Shown here in pieces: positions 15,233 through 23,689 of a stretch of 38,001 nt of DNA. This DNA comes from Coriobacteriia bacterium (lineage in GTDB: Bacteria; Actinomycetota; Coriobacteriia; Anaerosomatales; JAAXUF01). The notes under the pieces were generated by a model. That model was not told where the DNA came from. It saw only the letters and a list, made by a program, of their open reading frames with translations, and searched no databases. The DNA lies in assembly GCA_013334745.1 (NCBI GenBank), contig JAAXWY010000020.1, forward strand, positions 1-38,001, in the 5' to 3' direction. A program made the position numbers and the translations under genes. Numbering within the stretch: position 1 is the first letter of the stretch; each line of letters begins with the position of its first letter.

Positions 15233-16888
15233 TTGTCGGATTTCCCTGCCGTTGGACAGAGTCGGTCCACGCGACCGAAACCGGACCGTAGCTGGCTCGC
15301 GGTCGCTGGCATCACGCTCCTGGGCGTGCTGGTTCGCCTTGCAACGCTCAACACACGGAGCTTCTGGCTCGACGAGAGCACATCGGTGCGGCAGGCCTCG
15401 TGGTCGCTCACCACGCTCATCGAGCGGATGTCGAGCAACGTGCACCCCCCGTTCTTCCACGTACTGCTCCACTACTGGGTGTGGGTGTTCGGGAAGAGCG
15501 AGGTCGCTGTCCGGCTGTTTCCGGCGGTCTTCGGAATCGCTGCGATCCCCGTCATGTACTGGTCGGCTCGGACGGTCTACGGCCGGCGCGTCGGGCTGAT
15601 TGCAGCCTTCACGCTCGCCCTCTCGCCGTTCTTCATCTGGTACTCGCAAGAGGCACGCATGTACACGATGATGCTGCTGTTTGCGACCGGCTCGATCGGC
15701 GCGCTCTGGAAGTCGCTCGAGGAGAACCGCTGGTACTGGTGGGGCCTGTACGGGCTGTGCTCGGCGGCCGGCGCGATGACGCAATATTTCTTCGTCCTGC
15801 TCACGGGTATGCAGGCCGTCTTCGTGCTGTTCTACGTGGTCATCGCGCGAACGCGTAGCCTGCGCAAGGACGGCACCAGCGCGCTGTCGTGGACCCGTCC
15901 GTGGGGTATCTTCCGAGACGTTCCCGAGCTCTACGGTTGGCTCGCCGCGATGGTCATGGTCGCGCTCCCGCTCTCGTGGTGGCTGCCGAAGTTCCTTTCG
16001 CAGAAGGGCACGGCCGACCTGGCGACGCAGCCCCTCAACTACGGCTGGGACGCGCCGACCCTCGGCATCCACTTCAACGAGCTCATCGCCGTTCCCGTCC
16101 AGGTACTCACCGGCTTTCACTCGCAGCTGGTCTCGCGCGACCTGGCAGCGGTGTGGCCGCTGCTCATAACCCTCGTGTTCCTGAGTGTTGGGTTCGCGAG
16201 GCCCGTGTCGCGGCGCACCATCTACCTGCTCATCTCGGGTGTCGGCTCGGTCACCGTGCTCGCGGCACTCGGGCAATGGCAGCCGGTACTCGACTCGCGC
16301 TACTTCACGGCGTTCCTCGCACCCGTCGTCATCCTCTTCGCACGCCTGCTCGCCCAGCTCAAGCCACGCACCTACCGCATCGTCGCGACGTTGCTGCTCG
16401 TCATGTGTGCGATCGGCTGGGCCGACCAGTCGTTCAACCGAGACTCGATCGTGAAATGGGACAACCGTGAGGCGATGGAGATCGTCACGCGCGGCTGGCA
16501 ACCGGGTGATGCCGTGCTGCTGGTCCCCTACTTCGTCAACTCGGTGGCGGAGTACTACCTACCTCCGCGCGTGTACTCGGCGACCAAGGGCCTGCCGGCG
16601 TTCGACCCGAAGGGAAGGCTGCGCTCCGACCCCGTGCTGCTTGGCGAGGACATCCGAAAGCGCGTGCACTCGGCGAATCGTGTCTGGCTCATAAGCTCAT
16701 GGCAGGACACGCCGCAGATCACGATGGACCGAGAGAACGCCATCGAGTCGCTGATCGCGCAAGGCTACACGCTCACCAATGAATGGCAGTTGCACCGGAT
16801 CGGCGTGTCGCTGTTCGTGGGCGAGACGCACAACAGCTTCTTCCTCCCGGCAGCGAGTGCCTCCTCCACGCAGGGGGTGACACCGTGA
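15233..16888 (+). CDS. GT39-like polytopic membrane glycosyltransferase
   Basis: 551 aa. The N-terminus has a first membrane helix followed by RSFWLDEST, the acidic catalytic loop of GT-C enzymes (GT39/GT83, PMT/ArnT-like), then VHPPFFHVLLHYW and about ten further helices, with a soluble C-terminal domain from about residue 400. Such enzymes transfer sugars from polyprenyl-phosphate donors on the outer face of the membrane. The start is a TTG at 15233: an in-frame stop at 15221 rules out longer forms, and the next in-frame start lies inside the first helix. First gene of a three-gene operon, overlapping the synthase as GTGA. It may decorate the polymer (inference). Confidence 0.85.
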   Translation: MSDFPAVGQSRSTRPKPDRSWLAVAGITLLGVLVRLATLNTRSFWLDESTSVRQASWSLTTLIERMSSNVHPPFFHVLLHYWVWVFGKSEVAVRLFPAVFGIAAIPVMYWSARTVYGRRVGLIAAFTLALSPFFIWYSQEARMYTMMLLFATGSIGALWKSLEENRWYWWGLYGLCSAAGAMTQYFFVLLTGMQAVFVLFYVVIARTRSLRKDGTSALSWTRPWGIFRDVPELYGWLAAMVMVALPLSWWLPKFLSQKGTADLATQPLNYGWDAPTLGIHFNELIAVPVQVLTGFHSQLVSRDLAAVWPLLITLVFLSVGFARPVSRRTIYLLISGVGSVTVLAALGQWQPVLDSRYFTAFLAPVVILFARLLAQLKPRTYRIVATLLLVMCAIGWADQSFNRDSIVKWDNREAMEIVTRGWQPGDAVLLVPYFVNSVAEYYLPPRVYSATKGLPAFDPKGRLRSDPVLLGEDIRKRVHSANRVWLISSWQDTPQITMDRENAIESLIAQGYTLTNEWQLHRIGVSLFVGETHNSFFLPAASASSTQGVTP

Positions 16889-18372
16889 TCGAGATTCCGC
16901 GCGAACGGCGCGCTACCTACCTGCGCAACTGCCGGATTCTGTCGGTCATCGCAGCGGTGTTCGCTCTGGTGTACCTGCGCTGGCTACTGCTCGTCGCCAA
17001 GCCGGAGAATCTGTTCCTGTACTGGATCCTGGTCATCGCCGAGGTGTTCAACATCGTGCAGGCGGCCGGCTATTGGATCACCGTGTCCCGGCAGCGCTGG
17101 ACCGAGCCCGAGCTGGCGGACTTCTCCTCGTCCGAGGAGAGCATCGACATCTTCGTCACCGTGATGGGCGAGCCGATCGACATCGTGGAGAAGACCGTCG
17201 CCGCGGCGGCCCGGATCCGCCACCCACGCGCGCACGTCTGGCTCCTCGACGACGGCAAGAGCCCGCAGGTGCGCGACCTGGCCAGCCGGTATCCCGTCGG
17301 CTACATCGTGCGCGACAACAACCGCGGTGCGAAGGCCGGCAACATCAACCATGCGCTCTCCATGACGCACGGCGACTACTTCGCGATCTTCGATGCGGAC
17401 CAGATCGCCCACCCCGAGTTCCTCGAGGTCGTCATGGGCGTCTTCGAGGACCAGAAGGTCGCGTTCGTCCAGACGCCGCAGGTCTACTACAACCGGCCCG
17501 AGAACCGCGTGGCCGCCGGCGCCCACGATCAGCAGGCGCTGTTCTACGGCCCCATACTCCGAGGAAAGAACGGCTCGGGCGCCGTCTTCTCATGCGGCAC
17601 CAACGTCGTGTTCCGCCGCTCGGCGATCGAGGCCATCGGCGGAATCCCCGAGGACTCCGTGACTGAGGACTTGCGCGCGTCATTGCTGCTGCTCGACAAG
17701 GGCTTCACCTCCGAGTACGTCGCGAAGGTCGTCGCCGAGGGCCTCGGCCCCATGGACGTCGGGTCGTACTTCAATCAGCAGTTCCGGTGGGGCCGAGGCG
17801 GGCTGGAGATCCTCTTCAAGCGGCGGCCCTTCTCGGCGAAGATGCGCCCTGCTCAGGCGTTTCAGTACGCGCTGAGCTTCATCTACTGGTTCACAGGCTG
17901 GGCGTACCTGTCCTACCTGCTGCTCCCCGCGTTCTATCTGTTCGCGGGCGCACGCCCGGTCCAGGTCCCCAACAACTATCCCGTCCACTTCCTGCCCTAC
18001 GTGCTCTCGGCGCTCGCCTTGCTCGTCTACTCGGGCAACTACCAGCTCCGCTTCGATGCGCTCTGGTTCACGCTCGCGTCGTTCCCGGTCCAGATCAAGT
18101 CACTCTTCTCTGTGTTCTCGGCCACTCCCGGCAAGTTCGTCGTCACTCCCAAGACCCGCGGCCGGGTCACTCTGAAGCCGGTGCGCTGGCAGATCGCGGT
18201 GCTGGCGGGACTGACGCTCGCCGCTGTATACGGGCTCCTCACACAGGGCCCGCAGCCGTCCGTGATCAACAACGTGGCGTGGATCGTCGCGCACGTCGTC
18301 ATCCTTCAGGGCTTCGTGCGGTACTCGGTGAACCCCGCGACCCCCGAGTACGAGGAGTCCGATACACCATGA
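16885..18372 (+). CDS. Processive GT2 polysaccharide synthase (BcsA-like)
   Basis: 495 aa. Two N-terminal helices, a cytosolic GT2 domain with all processive beta-glycosyltransferase motifs (LDDG D122-D123, DAD 170-172, TED 260-262, QQFRW with QxxRW at Q298-R301-W302), then about five C-terminal helices. This is the cellulose/mannan/hyaluronan synthase architecture, coupling polymerisation from a nucleotide sugar to export. No PilZ domain (RxxxR...D/NxSxxG) is visible at the C-terminus, so direct c-di-GMP activation like BcsA is not supported. The GTG start has AGGGGGTGA upstream and overlaps the GT39-like gene. Product unknown; the coupled GH26 gene favours a beta-mannan- or mixed beta-glucan-type chain (inference). 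Confidence 0.88.
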   Translation: MIEIPRERRATYLRNCRILSVIAAVFALVYLRWLLLVAKPENLFLYWILVIAEVFNIVQAAGYWITVSRQRWTEPELADFSSSEESIDIFVTVMGEPIDIVEKTVAAAARIRHPRAHVWLLDDGKSPQVRDLASRYPVGYIVRDNNRGAKAGNINHALSMTHGDYFAIFDADQIAHPEFLEVVMGVFEDQKVAFVQTPQVYYNRPENRVAAGAHDQQALFYGPILRGKNGSGAVFSCGTNVVFRRSAIEAIGGIPEDSVTEDLRASLLLLDKGFTSEYVAKVVAEGLGPMDVGSYFNQQFRWGRGGLEILFKRRPFSAKMRPAQAFQYALSFIYWFTGWAYLSYLLLPAFYLFAGARPVQVPNNYPVHFLPYVLSALALLVYSGNYQLRFDALWFTLASFPVQIKSLFSVFSATPGKFVVTPKTRGRVTLKPVRWQIAVLAGLTLAAVYGLLTQGPQPSVINNVAWIVAHVVILQGFVRYSVNPATPEYEESDTP

Positions 18373-19571
18373 GGACGTCGTCGCGGGTAACGCGGACCCA
18401 CCGGATGCTCGTCGTCGCGCTCGCGCTCGCGACGTGCATGCTTGCGTTGACCGGTTGCGGCGGCGCGGGCGCGATACCCGGCGGGGGTGGGGGCGCCGTG
18501 CACACCGACGGACCGGCGTGGTCTGATGCGGCTACGCCCACAATCCCAGTCGCCAGGAAGCTCGCGGCTCCGGCTGACGGCGCGTATCTGGGGACGTACT
18601 CGCCACCGGCGCCGTACACCATCACGCAGCTGGAGTCTGCCGAGACAACCGCCGGCAGAGGCGTGTCGATCGTGATGTGGTACCAGCCGTGGGCGGCCAA
18701 CAACCGCTCCGAGTTCGATCCCGGCACGTGCATCGCCGTCATGCGGCGCGGCAAGGTCCCGATGATCACCTGGGAGCCGTGGGACGCCGGTCAGAACGCC
18801 AACGACCTGGAGAACCCCGAGGAGCAGCCCGACTACGCGCTCAAGCGCATCAACAAGGGCGATTTCGACCCCTACATTCGTCAGTGGGCGCAGCAGATTC
18901 GCGATCTCGGCGGGCCCATCATGCTGAGGCCGATGCACGAGATGAACGGTGACTGGTACCCGTGGGGCGGCACTGTGAACGGCAACACACCCGCTGAGTT
19001 CATCACCGCCTGGCGCCACATCCACGACATCTTCGAGGCCGAGGGTGCAACCAACGTCACCTGGGTGTGGTCCATCAACCACCAAAGCGTGCCCGATACC
19101 CGCGCGAACTCGTACGCCGCGTACTACCCCGGAGACAAGTACGTCGACTGGACCGCGATCAGCGGGTTCAACTGGGGCACCACCCGGGCCGACAGCGTCT
19201 GGAAGCCGTACTCGAAGATCTACTCGGAACCGCTGGCCTACCTTCGTACGCTCGACAAGCCGATCGTGATAGCGGAGTTCGCCTCGGTCGAGGAGGGCGG
19301 CGACAAGGCGGCCTGGATCACCGATGCGTACGATCGGATCGCCGCGAACGACTCGGTCGACGGCATCCTGTACTACGACTCGGTTGAGCGCGGAAGCCAG
19401 ACGAACCAGGACTGGCGGTTCGCGACCACACCCGCCAGCGCTGCGGCGTTCAGCGAGGCCATCGCGCGCACGCACTTCCTCGACGGCACGCCGCCCGAGT
19501 TGCGGGACTGGGCGAACGGCCTGAGCACCGAAGAGTGGCAGTACCTCGCCGGCATCACGCCCTACTACTGA
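18369..19571 (+). CDS. Lipoprotein GH26-family glycoside hydrolase, paralogue 4, coupled to the synthase
   Basis: 400 aa. The signal sequence ends in the lipobox LTGC (Cys30), followed by a Gly-rich spacer. The GH26 domain from about residue 68 has IMLRPMHEMNGDWYPWGG (acid/base E191) and PIVIAEFAS (nucleophile E303). It shares long identical stretches with paralogue 2 (DWTAISGFNWG, YYPGD, NVTWVWS), so the two are recent relatives. The ATG overlaps the synthase stop as ATGA. The operon position mirrors BcsZ/AlgL-type enzymes, hydrolases made with a synthase to trim or release nascent polymer (analogy, not proof). Confidence 0.9.
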   Translation: MRTSSRVTRTHRMLVVALALATCMLALTGCGGAGAIPGGGGGAVHTDGPAWSDAATPTIPVARKLAAPADGAYLGTYSPPAPYTITQLESAETTAGRGVSIVMWYQPWAANNRSEFDPGTCIAVMRRGKVPMITWEPWDAGQNANDLENPEEQPDYALKRINKGDFDPYIRQWAQQIRDLGGPIMLRPMHEMNGDWYPWGGTVNGNTPAEFITAWRHIHDIFEAEGATNVTWVWSINHQSVPDTRANSYAAYYPGDKYVDWTAISGFNWGTTRADSVWKPYSKIYSEPLAYLRTLDKPIVIAEFASVEEGGDKAAWITDAYDRIAANDSVDGILYYDSVERGSQTNQDWRFATTPASAAAFSEAIARTHFLDGTPPELRDWANGLSTEEWQYLAGITPYY

Positions 19572-19584
19572 GACCGAGTCGGCG

Positions 19585-21075
19585 TCACGCCGAAGAGCCT
19601 GCGCGACCTCTGGCAACGATTCCTCGGACCGACGCCCTGTCGTCGGCATCGAACTCGCCGATGAGCGCGAGCAGCCCCAGGTAGAGCACGCCAGCGGCCA
19701 GAATCACCACGGCGTACACGGCGGTCTCCACAAGCGGCAACTCGGAGAGCGTGGCGGTTGCCTGCGCCACGAAGTGAAGCCCGGTGCCGATCACCGCGGC
19801 CGCGGCGAGGGATCGCACCAGCGTCGACAACGGGCGCCATCCGAGCATGTCGCGCAGCGCGATGGTCGCCCATGCTCCGGCGATGAGCCCGGAGATGGCT
19901 GCGGCTGCGGCCGCACCGTAGACCGACCAGCGGCTCGCAAGTACCGCCAGAAGCACCGACTCGAGGATCACCGACGAGATCAGGATCGTGAGCGCCTCTT
20001 TGCGCTGGTCACGCGCCATCTGCACCTGAGCACAGATCGCACGCACGGTGCGCCCGAGTCCCGCCACCATCAGAATGCACAACGGGATGTAGGCACCGGC
20101 GAACTCCGCCGAGTACAGCAGGTGCAGTGCGATGCGACCACTCGCGATGATGATGCCAATGCCGATGGTCGTCACGATGATCGCCAACCTCACCGACTGC
20201 AGTGCGTAGCGATTCGCAAGCGCCGAGTCGCCGTCGGCGCGGGCGCCGGACACGGACGGAAACAGCACGCGCTCGAGCGCGGTGAAGATGAACGTGGGAA
20301 TCTCGCCGAGCACGGCTGCGGATGCGTACCATCCCACCGCCACGGCGTTGGCAACGAACGCCGAGACCAGCCACAGGTCCACACTCGTCGCGAGCCCCTC
20401 CACGAGGCTCAGGGCCAGGAACGGGATCGACGCCACGAGCAGGTTGCCTACGAGCGGCGTGAGCTCGGCCAGTGACACGGCTTCGCGATCGCGCGGAAGC
20501 GGAATGAACGCCGCTGCAAGGCCGACCAGAGACGCCAGCGCGTTTCCGATGAGCGCACCGGGCACGGAGAACCCGAACAGCACGAGGCCCGCGATGGCGG
20601 CGAACTTCGCCGTGGCATAGACGGTCCACGCGAAGGACTGCCTCTCGTAACGATGCCGCCCAAGCAGGAGTGCCGATGCCGTCATGAACAGCGCATACAC
20701 AGGGATATCGAGCGCTGCCACGCGCAGCAGAAGCGCGAGCCTCGGCTCACGGAGGAGTATCGAGATCGGTCCGGCGAGCACGAACAGCGCCCCGAAAGCG
20801 ACGAGTCCGATCAGCAGTTGCCCGAAGTACGACGCGCGCGTGAGCTTGACCAGCTCGCCCGGGGCCTCGGCAAGGCGCTTCGTCGATACTTTGATGAGAC
20901 CCGCGAACAGGAGGATCTCGAACCAGTTGAGCACCGACAGCGTCAGGCGCCATTGGCCGAACCCGGCCGGACCCAACTGCCGAGCGAGGTAGGCGTAGAG
21001 CACGAAGGCGGTGGCAAGATGCCATACCTGCCCTAGGATGCCGAGAAGTGCACCTCGTGCCACGCTCCGACGCAC
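19585..21075 (-). CDS. Polysaccharide flippase (Wzx/MATE-MOP superfamily)
   Basis: 496 aa with about 14 hydrophobic segments. The start RGALLGILGQVWHLATAFVLYAYLARQLGPAGFGQWRL region is typical of Polysacc_synt/RfbX-like oligosaccharide flippases (conserved LGxxxFG near residue 35). These proteins move lipid-linked sugars across the cytoplasmic membrane. I chose GTG at 21075 with GGGGAGGGG a short way upstream; longer readings run over the divergent glycosyltransferase in another frame. Convergent with GH26 paralogue 4 (13 bp apart) and divergent from the next GT2 gene. A flippase next to a processive synthase suggests the locus makes at least two glycan parts. Confidence 0.88.
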   Translation of the reverse strand: MRRSVARGALLGILGQVWHLATAFVLYAYLARQLGPAGFGQWRLTLSVLNWFEILLFAGLIKVSTKRLAEAPGELVKLTRASYFGQLLIGLVAFGALFVLAGPISILLREPRLALLLRVAALDIPVYALFMTASALLLGRHRYERQSFAWTVYATAKFAAIAGLVLFGFSVPGALIGNALASLVGLAAAFIPLPRDREAVSLAELTPLVGNLLVASIPFLALSLVEGLATSVDLWLVSAFVANAVAVGWYASAAVLGEIPTFIFTALERVLFPSVSGARADGDSALANRYALQSVRLAIIVTTIGIGIIIASGRIALHLLYSAEFAGAYIPLCILMVAGLGRTVRAICAQVQMARDQRKEALTILISSVILESVLLAVLASRWSVYGAAAAAAISGLIAGAWATIALRDMLGWRPLSTLVRSLAAAAVIGTGLHFVAQATATLSELPLVETAVYAVVILAAGVLYLGLLALIGEFDADDRASVRGIVARGRAGSSA

Positions 21076-21111
21076 CTCGCACCCCTCCCCTGCCAGCGAG
21101 CCTGCCACGCT

Positions 21112-22017
21112 ATGATAGACGACATGGAATCCCCCCGACTCAGCTTCCTCATCGGCACGAAGAACCGGCGAGACGCACTGGCAGTGTGTCTCTCGAGCAT
21201 CGAGACGCAGGACTACGCGAACCGAGAGGTGGTCGTGGTCGTCGACGGCTCGACCGATGGGACCGCCGAGATGGTCGCCGAGCGCTTCCCCGACGTGAAC
21301 TGTATCGCGCTTGCTGAAAGCGGTGGGCTTGGTGCCGCGCTCACAACGGGTCTGGCTCGGGTCACCGGCGACGTCGTGATCAACCTCGACGACGACTGCG
21401 AGCTTACAACCCCGGATACCGCCACTCGGATAGCCGCCACGCTGGTCGACAACCCCGACTTCGACGTCTTGTGCTTCAAGGTGACGGCCCCCGACGGCAG
21501 CATGCGCCGCCGCGAGATTCCGTTGCGTAGCAAGCGAATGCCCGCCGAGAACACCGAGATCGCGTACTTCCTTGGAGGAGCGGTCGCGTTTCGGGTGCCG
21601 AAGCTGCGTGCGGCCGGAGGCTATCCGGACGGCGTGCGCTGGGGCTCGTGGGAGAACACCGTGTCGTTTCGCCTCGCACGCGCGGGCAGCCGCATCCTGC
21701 TGGTTCCCTCGATCGTGGTGACGCATTACGCTATCCCGGCCGCTCAGAACACCGGCGACCGTGAAGCAAACTACGTCCGCAGCGAGCTTCGCATCGCGGC
21801 CACATTCCTTCCGGTGCCGTATGCTCAGGTACATGCATTCCTGTGGATCGCCGAGAGCTTCGTGGCGGCGGTGCGCAACGGCCGAGCCGGCCGCATGCTC
21901 GTCGGCATGCGCGAGGGGCTCTCGGAGTGGGGAGAACGGCGCTCGGACAGCAGTGAGCGACTGACGCTCGAACAGACCCGTCGGCTCAGCCGGCTGTCGG
22001 GCCGGACCTGGTACTAG
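21112..22017 (+). CDS. GT2-family glycosyltransferase
   Basis: 301 aa, GT-A fold: SFLIGTKNRRDALAVCLSSI at the N-terminus, VVVDGSTDGT (nucleotide-binding Asp), and NLDDDCEL (DxD-type metal site near residue 104). It is non-processive: no QxxRW and no membrane helices. After residue 150, AYFLGGAVAFR and WGSWENTVSFRLARAG resemble the acceptor region of rhamnosyl/other inverting transferases. ATG at 21112 or 21124 could start it; both are in frame. It is followed nine bases later by the deacetylase, in a three-gene plus-strand operon. Confidence 0.85.
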   Translation: MIDDMESPRLSFLIGTKNRRDALAVCLSSIETQDYANREVVVVVDGSTDGTAEMVAERFPDVNCIALAESGGLGAALTTGLARVTGDVVINLDDDCELTTPDTATRIAATLVDNPDFDVLCFKVTAPDGSMRRREIPLRSKRMPAENTEIAYFLGGAVAFRVPKLRAAGGYPDGVRWGSWENTVSFRLARAGSRILLVPSIVVTHYAIPAAQNTGDREANYVRSELRIAATFLPVPYAQVHAFLWIAESFVAAVRNGRAGRMLVGMREGLSEWGERRSDSSERLTLEQTRRLSRLSGRTWY

Positions 22018-22025
22018 GGATCACG

Positions 22026-22805
22026 ATGACACACGACTGGCCACTCATACTCGCATACCACCACATCGTGACCGGCCGACAGAGTCGCTACGCGAGTTCG
22101 GTCGACGCGCTTGAGCGCCACCTGACGAGCATGCTCGAGGACGGCTTCACGCCGCTCACGCTTGAGGAGGCGGTCGCCACCGGTCCGTTCGGAACGATGA
22201 CCGCAACGCCCAAGTCGTTCACGATCACCTTCGATGACGGGCTCCTGAGCCTCGGCACGCTCGCCCTGCCCATCCTCACGCGGCTCGGGCTCGCCCGCCA
22301 GACCACGACGTTCATCCCCACCTCGTTCGTCGGCAAGGACAACGAGTGGCGGACCAAGCCCACGACCCTCCAGCGGATCATGCCGTGGAGCGAGGTCGAG
22401 GAGCCGCTCTTGGACTGGGATGGGATCGCCGAGCTCGCCGCCGCAGGCGTCGCGGTCGAATCGCACGGTCACGCGCACCTCCCCATGAACAAGCTCAGCT
22501 ACGAGGATGCGCTCGATGACATCACCACGTCACTTCGGATTCTCGGCGAGCACGGATACTCGCCCCGCTACTTCGCACTGCCCTTCGGCTGGCATTCCCC
22601 CGAGACCGAGCGCGCACTTGCGGACTCCGGACTCGACGCGGCTGTGAGCGTGAAGTGGGGCGGGCACAACCGATACGAGATTCGCCGCATCCCGATCTAC
22701 GGAACCGACAGCGTGTTCACAACCCGCCTGAAGCGCTCGGGTCGGTACTTCGACGCGTTCGACACGGTGGCGCGGCTCGCCGGCAAGAAGCGGTACGCCC
22801 GATGA
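22026..22805 (+). CDS. Polysaccharide deacetylase (NodB homology, CE4)
   Basis: 259 aa with the NodB motifs: TFDDG (D70 base, D71 metal ligand), SHGHAH (metal ligands H147 and H151 in an HxxxH arrangement), and YFALPFG as the third motif. CE4 enzymes remove N- or O-acetyl groups from glycans with a divalent metal. There is no signal peptide at the N-terminus (THDWPLILAYHHI), so it may act in the cytoplasm on a lipid-linked or soluble sugar, or be exported unusually. The YHHI start resembles PgaB/IcaB-type deacetylases. It overlaps the following GT2 gene as ATGA. Confidence 0.88.
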   Translation: MTHDWPLILAYHHIVTGRQSRYASSVDALERHLTSMLEDGFTPLTLEEAVATGPFGTMTATPKSFTITFDDGLLSLGTLALPILTRLGLARQTTTFIPTSFVGKDNEWRTKPTTLQRIMPWSEVEEPLLDWDGIAELAAAGVAVESHGHAHLPMNKLSYEDALDDITTSLRILGEHGYSPRYFALPFGWHSPETERALADSGLDAAVSVKWGGHNRYEIRRIPIYGTDSVFTTRLKRSGRYFDAFDTVARLAGKKRYAR

Positions 22806-23689
22806 GCGACTCGCCCGCCGTCACGTTCGGGATCATCGCGCGCGCGCACATCCCCGAGCTCGACCGACTCGTCGACAGGCTCCTGGCCATCGAGGGTCCC
22901 GCAGACCGTGAGATCGTCGTGGGCGTGGAGGACGCATCGGCCGACTCCGTGACCGAGAACGTCGATGGCCGTGGGGTGCGGTGGCTCTCGTTGCCCGCCC
23001 ACCGAGGGATTCCCTACAACCGCAACCGCGTGCTTGAAGCAGCATCGGGCCGCGTGTTGATCGGCGTCGATGACGACTGTGAGCCCAAGGACGGGTGGCT
23101 GGTGGGGCTGCTTGGAGCCCTGGATGACCCCACCGTGAGCGCGGCGGTCGGTGACATCGAGATTCCGCCCTCGGGGCTTATCGGCGACTCGATCTCCGCG
23201 CTCGGCTTTCCGGCCGGCGGAAGCGCCGGGTACGCGACGATGTTCCCTGTCGACGCCGACGGCACGACGCACAACATCGCAGCAGGCAACTGGGCGACTC
23301 GGACGGCGGTCATTCGAGAGCTCGGCGGGTTTGACGAGTCACTGACGTGGGGTGGCGAGGACACCGATCTCGCGTTCCGTTACGGCAACGCGGGCAAGCG
23401 CATCGTATTCGTCCCCACAGCGGTGATCGTTCATCCGGCCCGCACAAGCCTGTCGCAGTTCTCGCGCTGGCTCTACGTACGCGGTCGCGCCAAAGCGCAG
23501 TTCTCCCGACGAGTGCCCGTGAGCGGATTCGTCGCCAACCGACTCGCGAGCTTCGGCCGGATCCTGAAGCAGCACCTCAAGGATCCCAAGCTCCTGCTCA
23601 TCGCGGTATTGCTCGTGGCGAGCGTGGGGATCCAGTGGGTCGGCTTCGTCGCCGAGCAACTGTCACCTACGGACGGCACGCGCCCCTAG
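22802..23689 (+). CDS. GT2-family glycosyltransferase with C-terminal membrane helix
   Basis: 295 aa. GT-A fold with FGIIARAHIPELDRLVDRLL at the start, IGVDDDCEPKDGWL (DxD-type site near residue 96) and the acceptor/base region FDESLTWGGEDTDLAFR (ED motif near 190). The end has one hydrophobic helix (LLLIAVLLVASVGIQWVGF), giving a membrane tether. It is translationally coupled to the deacetylase by an ATGA overlap. Its TAG stop shares the palindrome CTAG with the stop of the convergent gene. It probably adds a side-chain or linker sugar of the same glycan as its partner genes. Confidence 0.85.
   Translation: MSDSPAVTFGIIARAHIPELDRLVDRLLAIEGPADREIVVGVEDASADSVTENVDGRGVRWLSLPAHRGIPYNRNRVLEAASGRVLIGVDDDCEPKDGWLVGLLGALDDPTVSAAVGDIEIPPSGLIGDSISALGFPAGGSAGYATMFPVDADGTTHNIAAGNWATRTAVIRELGGFDESLTWGGEDTDLAFRYGNAGKRIVFVPTAVIVHPARTSLSQFSRWLYVRGRAKAQFSRRVPVSGFVANRLASFGRILKQHLKDPKLLLIAVLLVASVGIQWVGFVAEQLSPTDGTRP

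Noticed and set aside
15122-16501. Minus-strand 459-aa frame opposite the GT39-like gene
   Set aside because: Antisense shadow, no membrane or domain pattern, while the plus frame has clear helices and the WLDE motif.
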